A stretch of DNA of 35,039 nt from Acinetobacter baumannii (lineage in GTDB: Bacteria > Pseudomonadota > Gammaproteobacteria > Pseudomonadales > Moraxellaceae): the NCBI RefSeq assembly GCF_016508585.1, contig NZ_JADVOP010000043.1, forward strand, positions 1-35,039, read 5' to 3'. This document shows, piece after piece, positions 7,798 through 15,712 of this stretch; the stretch's first letter is position 1, and the number at the start of each line of letters is the position of its first letter. Made by a program: the position numbers and the translations under genes. The notes under the pieces were generated by a model. That model was not told the origin of the DNA and made no database searches. It saw only the letters and a list, made by a program, of their open reading frames with translations.

Positions 7798-9098
7798 CGG
7801 TCAGCGACTCTTTCTGAAGTTGTTTGAGTTTGTTCTTCTCGACAATATTCGGCCAAAGTACTCAAACGTTGCTTGGCATTACGATGAATCGGGTTGCTCT
7901 CATCCCACGCATAACCTGCCAGTAAAGAAGCAATCATACGACGAATTTTTTCATCCTGATGAGTGGAGAACACCACATCCTGAAATTCACCCGAATACCA
8001 TGACTCGACATAGGCCCGGAACACTTGAATACCTTTACGTAATGGCGTTTCATATTGCTCCATCCAGTCAATCGCCTGGCCTTGCAGCACTTGCTCGACC
8101 AAAGGTACCGCTAGACTGGAAGATTTCAAAGCAATGGTCACCCCAGAAGAAAAGACAGGATCGAGGAACTCACCTGCATTGCCAAGTAGTGCATAGTTTT
8201 CAGATGCCAAGTGTTTCACATCGGCAGAGTAGCCCACCAAAGTACGTACAGGAGTATCATGTTTAGCATGACGCAGCACATGCGACAAGCTGGCATCATC
8301 GGCCAAAATACGCTTCTGTAAGGCTTCTAAGTCATAGTCCGCACTGCCGTCATAACCATATTTTTCAAAGAAATCTTGCTCCGCCACAATGCCAAATGAA
8401 GAGCGTCCATCAGCAAAGGGAATTAGCCAATACCACGCACGGTGGTCTTTTTCATGCACAGTAATTAAAATTTTCTCGCGGTCAAACTCAGGGTCATTCA
8501 ATAGACCGTCTTCAATGTGGGTAAAGACCGCACGGCGCACGGGAAAATCCGATGGGCTTTCTAAGTCAAGAAACTTCGGCAAAATGCGGCCAAAGCCGCT
8601 GGCATCTAAGAGGAACTTGCCTTGAATTTGATAGCTGTCGCCTTGCTCACCTTTCACCGTCAAAATCGGTTGTGTAGATGCCACGTCGACCGCCAAAACT
8701 TCATGACCAAAACGGATATCTGCGCCCATTTTTTCGGCTTGCTGTGCCAAAAGCTGGTCAAAGTTGGCACGTCTTACCTGCCATGTAGTGCCTGGACCTT
8801 CGCTAAACTTTTGAGTAAAGTCATAAAAACTGCGCTGCGTACCTCTTAAAAAAGCCGCGCCATTTTTAAACTGAAAGGCATATTCACCGGCATGTGCGCG
8901 AACGGTCTCCAACAAACCCGCTTCTTCCAAAAACACCATACACTGCGGCAATAAAGACTCGCCGATGGAAAAACGCGGAAAAAATTGCTTTTCGATGACC
9001 GTGACTTGGTAACCTTTTTGACGCAGCAAAGCTGCAGCCGAGCTGCCTGATGGTCCCGCCCCAATAATTAAAACATCTGTCTGTTGCATGGTGCTCAT
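7794..9098 (-). CDS. FAD-dependent, halogenase-like oxidoreductase
   Basis: A 434-residue flavoprotein with an N-terminal FAD fold (IIGAGPSGSSAAALL, residues 11-25) and the IGESLLP segment (45-51). A second flavin-contact block comes later (LLGNAGEFLDPVFSSG). Two features match flavin-dependent halogenases: a WxWxIP motif (WYWLIP, 222-227) and Lys78 in a 'FKNGAAF' context, like the conserved Lys of the carrier-protein/phenolic halogenase branch. Geranylgeranyl-reductase relatives share part of this pattern, so a plain oxidase or monooxygenase is possible. Such genes are regular members of APE clusters. No flavin reductase lies in the window. It acts in the cytoplasm, probably on the ACP-bound aryl group or polyene. 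Confidence 0.82.
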   Translation of the reverse strand: MSTMQQTDVLIIGAGPSGSSAAALLRQKGYQVTVIEKQFFPRFSIGESLLPQCMVFLEEAGLLETVRAHAGEYAFQFKNGAAFLRGTQRSFYDFTQKFSEGPGTTWQVRRANFDQLLAQQAEKMGADIRFGHEVLAVDVASTQPILTVKGEQGDSYQIQGKFLLDASGFGRILPKFLDLESPSDFPVRRAVFTHIEDGLLNDPEFDREKILITVHEKDHRAWYWLIPFADGRSSFGIVAEQDFFEKYGYDGSADYDLEALQKRILADDASLSHVLRHAKHDTPVRTLVGYSADVKHLASENYALLGNAGEFLDPVFSSGVTIALKSSSLAVPLVEQVLQGQAIDWMEQYETPLRKGIQVFRAYVESWYSGEFQDVVFSTHQDEKIRRMIASLLAGYAWDESNPIHRNAKQRLSTLAEYCREEQTQTTSERVADR

Positions 9099-9116
9099 TG
9101 CACTGTACCCTTTGAC

Positions 9117-11441
9117 TCAGCTCTTTGGCTGATATTGTTGAACCACCACATGTTTCGCATCGGAGGATGTAAAAAGTGTGGCATAAATAAATGAAAAAAT
9201 AACGCCCAGCAACACCGTTAAGCCAAAACTGTGAATGGCATAAGTATGACTAAAGGACAGCAAACCAAAACCAAAGAACGTCGACATCATGCACAGAAAC
9301 AAAGCCATACCCACCACCTGCGGGTGATCATGTCCGTGGCGGTAGAAAATCGCATAGTCCACCCCAATTCCAATGATCAGGAAGGTGCCCATAATGCTGA
9401 ATAAATTAATCTCGACCCCCAGCCATGCTTGAATCGCAAACGTGGTCATTAAAGCCATGCTGACAGGCAACACCAAAGGCAGAATGGATTTTTTGCCATA
9501 CAGTGCCCCTAAGCCAATGGCTAACATCAGCAAAGCGCTGAGCAATAGCCACTGTGCCTGCACACGATGCTGTTTAAACAATTCAGACAGTTGATACACT
9601 GGGCGTAACAATTGCACATCCGCATTTTCAAGCTGCTGCACGGCTTTGACATCATGCACATTTTGCAGCATCACCAAACGCTGTGTTGGGCTCATCTGCA
9701 GAAAATGCAGAGGATGATCTTTAAAGACTGCTTCGGTCAGCAACGGTTGGTCTTTTAAATGCGCTTGCCAGTTTAAAACATCGGCGGTATTGAGCTGTAA
9801 CGCTTGCGCATATTTCACCAAAGCGGGCTGAGGAATCGCCTGCAACATTGTGATATTGTGTTTTTGCTGCTCAAGCGAGGGAATCCACTGCCCTAAAGCT
9901 TGCACAGCATCTAACTTTCCAGCCTGCTGCAAGGGAGCAAGTTTTGCCAGTAGCTGCTGTTCGCGCTGCTCTAACTCTGCTGGGGTTCTGCCCTGCACCA
10001 CAAAATATTCACTGCTTTGCTGTTGCATAAAACGCGAACGAATATATTGATCTTCCTGCTTTAAGGTGGCATCCATACTTTGCAAATTGCGGATGTCATC
10101 ATTGCTTTTCAGAAAGGTGAGGCTGCTGCCTGTCACCAGTACAATCAATGCAATCATGCCATAACGCAGCCTGTTGCGGCTCTGCACATAACTGCGTGCT
10201 TTGCCAATAAAGCCTAAAGTACATATCGCAGGTTCCGCATTCAGCGCAGGCAGACGTGGCAACAATAAAATACTGGTCACCCATGCGGCGCTCAGTCCAA
10301 CCATGGAGAAGACCGCAATTTGTTTAAAGCCTGGGAATGGCGTAAAACTCAGCACCACATAGGCCAATAGCGTGGTCATCAGCCCCACAAATAGGCTCGG
10401 CAGCAACGGTTTTAAAACAGTAAATCCATCGATCTGTCGGTGCTGAGACTGCATGGCCATGAAGTAAAATGAAAAATCAACACAGACCCCTATCAGACTG
10501 GCGCCAAAGACCAGTGTCATCAGGTGAATTTCGCCGAAAACCCAATATGTTACCGCAAAGGCCACCAGGCTGCCTGAGCCGACCGCGACCATTTCCGTCA
10601 GCATCGGTCGTATTGAACGGAAGCCAAACCAGACTAGAAGCAAAATCCCGATGGTCGAACCCACGCCAATGGTGGAAATTTCCTCTTTGGCAGAGTTAGT
10701 GCCGAACTGTGCAAACAGCAGCGTACCTGTCCAGTGCGGTTTAACTTGCAACTGGTTGAGCTGCTGATTGATATTTTGGATAAACGCAGCGGTCTGCTCT
10801 TGGTAGGCAATATTATAAGGGCTGTTGTTGAGCTGAAGCACCATCAGGCGCGAGATGCCCTGCTCATCACGAATGGTCGCAAAGCCCTGCTCTAAATTGA
10901 TATCGGCATTGCTTTGTAAAGCACTTAAACCCACTGCATAACGCGGGAACAGCAGCAAGGGATCTTGCTTGAGCATTTCAGCCGTAATCGGCATGCCTGG
11001 ACTCATCAGTTGTAATAAGCCCTGCTCTGTCAGTGCTGCGTCATCTTGCCCTTGCACAATCTGCTGATCGGTCTTGGATAATAGCCCCGCCTTGTGTTGA
11101 TACAGCGCTTGGGCAAATTGATCAGGATCAAGCTGTGGACGCACAGGTAAAAACAGCTGACTTTGATTAGCTTGAGTTTTGAGTGCTTGCGTTGCCTGTT
11201 CAAGTTGCTGATCCGTTTTGGCATCCAGCACCACAAAAACTTTGTCATTTAACTGCTGACTGACATATTGCTGTGCTTGTTCCAGATGCGCATCTTGATG
11301 GGCCTCAGGTAGCAAAGCAAAAATATTGGTCTCAATCTTAATGCCTTTATTCAGCCAAGCCACGCCCAGTGCCAAAGCAATGACACACAGCACCAACAGC
11401 CAAAGGGCGCTAAACTTATTTTGCCAATTGGAAAAGCGCAT
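9117..11441 (-). CDS. MMPL/RND-family exporter
   Basis: A 774-residue inner-membrane protein in two similar halves. Each half has one leading membrane helix (first at about 11-30), a large periplasmic domain and a block of five further helices. The proton-relay-like segments GVCVDFSFYF (about residue 320) and GIGVDYAIFYRHG (about 690) mark the two helix bundles and are typical of the MMPL branch. In aryl polyene clusters this transporter is thought to move the lipid-linked pigment across or out of the inner membrane. Its start overlaps the LolA-like gene by 26 bp, so they are translated together. Confidence 0.9.
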   Translation of the reverse strand: MRFSNWQNKFSALWLLVLCVIALALGVAWLNKGIKIETNIFALLPEAHQDAHLEQAQQYVSQQLNDKVFVVLDAKTDQQLEQATQALKTQANQSQLFLPVRPQLDPDQFAQALYQHKAGLLSKTDQQIVQGQDDAALTEQGLLQLMSPGMPITAEMLKQDPLLLFPRYAVGLSALQSNADINLEQGFATIRDEQGISRLMVLQLNNSPYNIAYQEQTAAFIQNINQQLNQLQVKPHWTGTLLFAQFGTNSAKEEISTIGVGSTIGILLLVWFGFRSIRPMLTEMVAVGSGSLVAFAVTYWVFGEIHLMTLVFGASLIGVCVDFSFYFMAMQSQHRQIDGFTVLKPLLPSLFVGLMTTLLAYVVLSFTPFPGFKQIAVFSMVGLSAAWVTSILLLPRLPALNAEPAICTLGFIGKARSYVQSRNRLRYGMIALIVLVTGSSLTFLKSNDDIRNLQSMDATLKQEDQYIRSRFMQQQSSEYFVVQGRTPAELEQREQQLLAKLAPLQQAGKLDAVQALGQWIPSLEQQKHNITMLQAIPQPALVKYAQALQLNTADVLNWQAHLKDQPLLTEAVFKDHPLHFLQMSPTQRLVMLQNVHDVKAVQQLENADVQLLRPVYQLSELFKQHRVQAQWLLLSALLMLAIGLGALYGKKSILPLVLPVSMALMTTFAIQAWLGVEINLFSIMGTFLIIGIGVDYAIFYRHGHDHPQVVGMALFLCMMSTFFGFGLLSFSHTYAIHSFGLTVLLGVIFSFIYATLFTSSDAKHVVVQQYQPKS

Positions 11442-12057
11442 TTTCCGCAGCCGTTAAAGTTTGAGGTTGAGCCGTTTGCTGGCTAAAACGAATGATGGTG
11501 CGGTTATTGGCTTGTTCCAAAATCATGATACGGTCCACATAACGCTGGCCTTGCGCATCGACTTGGACAAAAAGCTTTTTAAATAGACTGCTTTTCGGCG
11601 TCAAGCTGACATTCCACTGCGTCGGACTGTAGTTGGCAGATACCACATTAAAGTTTTTAGCGAGTGCCGCTTCATTGCCCGACATCAACTGTAAAAACAT
11701 CGTCGCTACAGAGCCATAAGGCGTCTTATCGACTTCAATTTGACTGGACGTACGCTGCGTCTTTTGTACCAACTTACGCGGTGTCACCACCAAATCGGCT
11801 TTGACTGGACTTTGAATCTGCCATAGCACCCCCTGGTTTTTGCTGAACAGCACCGTGCCTTTGGACACATAGGTTTTATTCAAAGCTGTCAGTTTTTTCT
11901 GCTGCTCAAATTGGGCACGCACCACAGGCGTTGCACCGAGCTGGGCAAACACCTGCTTCAATTCAGTATTTTGTGCATTCACTGCGGGAGCAAGCAAAGT
12001 CATCACACTGGCTGTACAGGCAACGACAATCGCCTTAGAAAATTTGTATCGAATCAT
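11416..12057 (-). CDS. LolA-like periplasmic lipid carrier
   Basis: I place the start at 12057 because AAGGCGGAG sits about 10 nt upstream. It then gives a clean signal peptide (MIRYKFSKAIVVACTASVMT... cleaved near VNAQ). A farther ATG at 12093 would add 12 residues and lacks a better site. The mature domain follows LolA: FEQQKKL, a KGTVLFSKNQGVLWQI strand pair and a PVKADLVVTPRKL segment, which build the half-barrel that holds acyl chains. In the APE pathway it should ferry the hydrophobic pigment from the MMPL exporter across the periplasm. It overlaps the exporter by 26 bp and follows the thioesterase stop closely. Confidence 0.83.
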   Translation of the reverse strand: MIRYKFSKAIVVACTASVMTLLAPAVNAQNTELKQVFAQLGATPVVRAQFEQQKKLTALNKTYVSKGTVLFSKNQGVLWQIQSPVKADLVVTPRKLVQKTQRTSSQIEVDKTPYGSVATMFLQLMSGNEAALAKNFNVVSANYSPTQWNVSLTPKSSLFKKLFVQVDAQGQRYVDRIMILEQANNRTIIRFSQQTAQPQTLTAAENALFQLAK

Positions 12058-12064
12058 GCTTGCA

Positions 12065-12490
12065 TTACTCCGCCTTAAACTCAGGCCATGCATTTAAACA
12101 GTCCAACAACACCTGTGGTGACTGGAAGCACATTTCACGTTTTTCAATGTGTACCGCCACTTGCGAAGTAAAGCCCTTGGTCAACTTTCTGCCCGAAACC
12201 GCATCGAAAATCAGATATTCAATTTTCAAACGATTTTCCCATTCTTTCAAAACGGCGCGCACACGAATTTTTTGCTCAAACTCAATGCCTTGCACATAAC
12301 GTACATAGCTTTCAATCACAGGCCATGCATAGCCTGAGTCACGCATCTGGTTATAGTTATAGTGAAATTGATCCAGCAGTTTGCAACGTGCAATTTCAAA
12401 ATATTTTAAATAATGACCATGCCACACCACATGCATGGTATCGACATCATGAAAGGGCACTTCAATAATTACATCAGCATACATGCTCAT
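12065..12490 (-). CDS. 4HBT-type acyl-thioesterase
   Basis: A 141-residue hotdog protein with the thioesterase signature FHDVDTMHVVWHGHYLKYFE (residues 13-32). Asp17 is in the place of the catalytic Asp of 4-hydroxybenzoyl-CoA thioesterase, and the aromatic His/Tyr pattern that follows is conserved. It should release or edit acyl groups on ACP in the cytoplasm. The gene starts 3 bp after the ammonia-lyase stop and ends just before the LolA-like start, in the usual APE order of lyase, thioesterase and LolA-like. Confidence 0.88.
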   Translation of the reverse strand: MSMYADVIIEVPFHDVDTMHVVWHGHYLKYFEIARCKLLDQFHYNYNQMRDSGYAWPVIESYVRYVQGIEFEQKIRVRAVLKEWENRLKIEYLIFDAVSGRKLTKGFTSQVAVHIEKREMCFQSPQVLLDCLNAWPEFKAE

Positions 12491-12493
12491 TTC

Positions 12494-14026
12494 CTATGAA
12501 TATTGAACAGCAATGCTGTCTAACAGTTCTAAATCTTCAAAGCGATGAACCAATGCTTGAAGCTCTTGTTGCAAAGGACGATCTTCCTCTACATAGGTGA
12601 AGCTCTGAAGCACCCAGTGTTGAAATACTGTTAAAACAGGGCTGAGTTCTGTATCTACACCTTTGAGTTTAACCGCCTGAACTGCTGCACAGCTAAGTGC
12701 CGCAACCACTTGTTCGGTCAGAGTAATGACACGACTGGCATCACGCGCAGCAATGGTGCCCATGCTAACTTTGTCTTGATTATGACATTCGGTTGAGCGT
12801 GAGAAAATCGACGCAGCGAGCGTCTGCTTTAAGGCTTCTGCCGTCCATGCCGAAACCCCGATTTGTACGGCTTTAAAGCCATGATTCAGTGGCAAGCGCT
12901 CAGGACTAGAACCCGTTAAATTGCGTGGTAAACCATTGTTCATTTTATAGTCCACCAACTGTGCCAACTGACGATCCATCAAGTCAGCAATATTGGCGAT
13001 CATAATTTTCAGGCTGTCCATGGCTTGGGCAATATGTCCGCCATAGAAATGCCCACCATGCAGTACCCGCAGGTTCACTGGGTCAATCAATGGATTGTCA
13101 TTACTTGAATTCAGCTCATTTTCAATAAACTGACGCAACCACAGTTTAGAATCTTCAAACACCCCAATCACATGCGGTGCACAGCGCAGTGAATAACGGT
13201 CTTGCAGACGTGAACTTTGGTGTTCGGTCTGCACTTCACTATTCAACCAGTCACGTAACTGAGCTGCAATATGTTGCTGTCCCGGATGTGGTTTTTGAGC
13301 AAACAAGACTTCATCAAAATGGCTTGGATTCCCTTCTAAAGCCAATACATTCAATGCGGTAATCAAAGTACTGGCAAAAGAAATCTGTTCGGCTTTTTTA
13401 TAATTCAGACAGGCAATCGCGGTCATGACCGCTGTACCATTCATCAGGGCCAAGCCTTCTTTGGGGCGCATCACCAAAGGCTGCACACCTTTTTCAGCAT
13501 ACACTTGTGCAATCGGCACGATCTGACCTTGATAGTACACATCGCGCTCACCAACCAATGCCCCAGCAATATAAGACAAAGGTGTTAAATCGCCACTAGC
13601 ACCTACCGAACCTTCCGAGGGAATCACAGGAATCACATCTTCATTCAGCATCCAGACCAAACGCTGTAACAAGGCATGCGAAACACCCGAATAGCCGCGT
13701 GCCAAAGAACATAAACGCACCACCACGACAGCACGTGCGGTAATTAAGTCTAAGTTTTGGCCCATGCCACAGCCATGAAAACGCGACAAATGCAGTGGTA
13801 ACTCATGCACTTGGTGGGCTGGAATTTCAACTAAGCACGAGTCGCCATAACCCGTGGTCACGCCATAAATGACGCCTTCGTCTTGCAACAGCTGATCGAG
13901 GAAATCTGCGCCGCGTTGAATCAATGCTGTCCATTCAGCAGAGGTAGGCAATGCCACCTGTTTTTCTTTACGCGCTACAGCCACAACATCTTCAATACTG
14001 AGCGGAGTTTCCCCAACAATTAACAC
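12494..14026 (-). CDS. Aromatic amino acid ammonia-lyase (HAL/PAL/TAL family)
   Basis: A 510-residue lyase that strips ammonia from an aromatic amino acid to make the aryl acrylate starter. The self-forming MIO cofactor triad Ala-Ser-Gly is at 143-145 (SVGASGDLTPLSY). Tyr54 (IYGVTTGYGD), the SSNDNPLIDP block and the NLTGSSPERLPLNHG segment are all present. The selectivity pair reads Phe83-His84 (SRFHGCGMG). Known TALs read His-Leu, PALs Phe-Leu and HALs Ser-His at these places, so the substrate cannot be read off; tyrosine is likely because APE heads are usually 4-hydroxyphenyl. The start is GTG, with AGGA 8 nt upstream, 5 bp after the acyltransferase stop. Confidence 0.9.
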   Translation of the reverse strand: MLIVGETPLSIEDVVAVARKEKQVALPTSAEWTALIQRGADFLDQLLQDEGVIYGVTTGYGDSCLVEIPAHQVHELPLHLSRFHGCGMGQNLDLITARAVVVVRLCSLARGYSGVSHALLQRLVWMLNEDVIPVIPSEGSVGASGDLTPLSYIAGALVGERDVYYQGQIVPIAQVYAEKGVQPLVMRPKEGLALMNGTAVMTAIACLNYKKAEQISFASTLITALNVLALEGNPSHFDEVLFAQKPHPGQQHIAAQLRDWLNSEVQTEHQSSRLQDRYSLRCAPHVIGVFEDSKLWLRQFIENELNSSNDNPLIDPVNLRVLHGGHFYGGHIAQAMDSLKIMIANIADLMDRQLAQLVDYKMNNGLPRNLTGSSPERLPLNHGFKAVQIGVSAWTAEALKQTLAASIFSRSTECHNQDKVSMGTIAARDASRVITLTEQVVAALSCAAVQAVKLKGVDTELSPVLTVFQHWVLQSFTYVEEDRPLQQELQALVHRFEDLELLDSIAVQYS

Positions 14027-14031
14027 AAGAC

Positions 14032-14946
14032 TTATCCTTTATTCCAAAAATTATAAAAATTAAACCATTGATAAGGCGCACGTATGCAATGCTGTTCCAA
14101 CAGTTCCACATACTGTCTTGTGGTCTGTTGCATGGCCTGTAAACGCTCTTTACGCGGCCAGTTCAACTGCTCCGCGACTTGGTGAATATGCACTTCAAAA
14201 TGTGTATCGACTCGATAGCAAAACACTGCTAATACAGGAGCTTTCAATAAGCTGGCCAAGATCCAAGCGCCTTGCGGCCACAGTGCCTGCTCGCCTAAAA
14301 AAGCAACTGATTGTACTCGATCCGACTGCACGGGTACGCGGTCTGCCGCCACAATCACCCATTCACCCTGATCCAATTTATCCTGCAAAATCAGTGCTGT
14401 TTCGATTCCTAGCTCATCCACCGAAACCAAATTAACATCGGCATGTTCATTCAGTTTTTTTAAAAATGCATTGAACTTGGTAGCATGCTTTTGATAGACC
14501 AACACATTAATTTTCTGCGGATGCTCTGCTTTGACGGCGCGTAACAATTCAATATTGCCAAAGTGTGACACCACTATCACCGCACCTTTTTGATAGTGCG
14601 AACGAAAGTGCGCATGACCATGTAGCTTTAAGTTCTGCTCAGGAATATGCCCGAGCCAGCCCTCAATTTTATCTAAAATACATTCGCCAAATTGCATTAA
14701 ATGCGTATAGCTGAGCCACAGCTGTGGCTCAGCCTGAAACGGCGACTGTACACCTGCAAAATGATGCAATTTCCTTAAGTACAGCAGAGAAGCTTGACGC
14801 GCGGTATTGGAAAAGAGCCAATACCATAAAATCACAAAGTATAAGATGACTCGGCACAGCCAGCGCCCACCCAAACGGTAAAAACCCAGCATCAGCATCA
14901 GCGGTAACATCCCGCCGCGCTCTTTCACGGCGCTCCATTTCTGCAT
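14032..14946 (-). CDS. LpxL/HtrB-like lipid acyltransferase
   Basis: A 304-residue inner-membrane acyltransferase of the lysophospholipid/lipid A type. One N-terminal membrane helix (about residues 27-46, LCRVILYFVILWYWLF) anchors it. The HX4E active site is SHFGNIELL, with His128 and Glu133. In E. coli-type APE clusters an acyltransferase and a glycosyltransferase can be fused; here they are separate, 17 bp apart. It probably joins the ACP-bound polyene to a sugar- or glycerol-based lipid, but the acceptor is not shown by the sequence. Confidence 0.86.
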   Translation of the reverse strand: MQKWSAVKERGGMLPLMLMLGFYRLGGRWLCRVILYFVILWYWLFSNTARQASLLYLRKLHHFAGVQSPFQAEPQLWLSYTHLMQFGECILDKIEGWLGHIPEQNLKLHGHAHFRSHYQKGAVIVVSHFGNIELLRAVKAEHPQKINVLVYQKHATKFNAFLKKLNEHADVNLVSVDELGIETALILQDKLDQGEWVIVAADRVPVQSDRVQSVAFLGEQALWPQGAWILASLLKAPVLAVFCYRVDTHFEVHIHQVAEQLNWPRKERLQAMQQTTRQYVELLEQHCIRAPYQWFNFYNFWNKG

Positions 14947-14963
14947 ATGCTTCTCTGACCGCC

Positions 14964-15698
14964 TTAGCCTTTGACTTTCTGATAAATCAGTTTGGGGAAG
15001 CGCAACAGCATGCCACCCAATAAGCGACTATGCGCGCGCGCCATGCCCAGATTGTCCCGCCAAACATCGAAATGTGAAATGCCGCCTTCAGGGTAAATCA
15101 CACGCGTAGGCAGATTGATAAACGGTACATTGTCCCATTTCAAACGCACCAAAATTTCCGAGTCAAAGCCCATCCGCGGTTGAAACTTAGCTGTGTTTAG
15201 AATGTTCACCGTCTGCGCCAAAGGATAAACCCGAAAGCCACACATGCTGTCTTTAATGTCAAAAGATAGGCTGTTAATCCACACCCAAATATGTGTTGCA
15301 TAACGGCCATAGAGACGTTTTTTTGGAACAGTCGCATCAAAGATCGGCTGACCAATCACCATGGCTTCGGGGTTCTGGATAGAGGTGTCTAAAAAGCGTT
15401 GCACATCCGGCCAGTCATGTTGTCCATCGGCATCCAGTTGCAAAGCATGGCTATAACCACATTCAAAGGCATGTTTAAGACCTGTGATCACTGCTTGTCC
15501 CTTACCTTGATTATGGGTATGTTCAACCAAATCGACCATTGGGTAATCCTGCGCGAGCTGATGTAACACTGCTGTACAAGCGGCATCACTGCCATCGTTC
15601 ACCATAATGATCGGTAACTCGAAAGCGCTTAAATGTGACAGTAACGCAGCCAAATAATGCGGATGGTTATACACAGGAATCACAAAGCAGTGTTTCAT
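14964..15698 (-). CDS. Family 2 glycosyltransferase
   Basis: A 244-residue GT-A fold enzyme of the dolichol-phosphate-mannose-synthase-like branch, without a membrane tail. The nucleotide site VNDGSD (33-38), the metal-binding DxD (Asp89-Ala-Asp91 in LDADGQHD) and a later SMCGFRVY motif are all in place. It should add a sugar to the lipid carrier or to the pigment head on the cytoplasmic face. It starts 14 bp after the synthetase-fusion stop and precedes the acyltransferase. Confidence 0.88.
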   Translation of the reverse strand: MKHCFVIPVYNHPHYLAALLSHLSAFELPIIMVNDGSDAACTAVLHQLAQDYPMVDLVEHTHNQGKGQAVITGLKHAFECGYSHALQLDADGQHDWPDVQRFLDTSIQNPEAMVIGQPIFDATVPKKRLYGRYATHIWVWINSLSFDIKDSMCGFRVYPLAQTVNILNTAKFQPRMGFDSEILVRLKWDNVPFINLPTRVIYPEGGISHFDVWRDNLGMARAHSRLLGGMLLRFPKLIYQKVKG

Positions 15699-15712
15699 TT
15701 TTCTCTCTCGGC

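Noticed and set aside
7820..8266. Rightward 148-residue open frame
   Set aside because: It is antisense to the flavoprotein gene, whose motifs are intact. It has no ribosome site or domain pattern.
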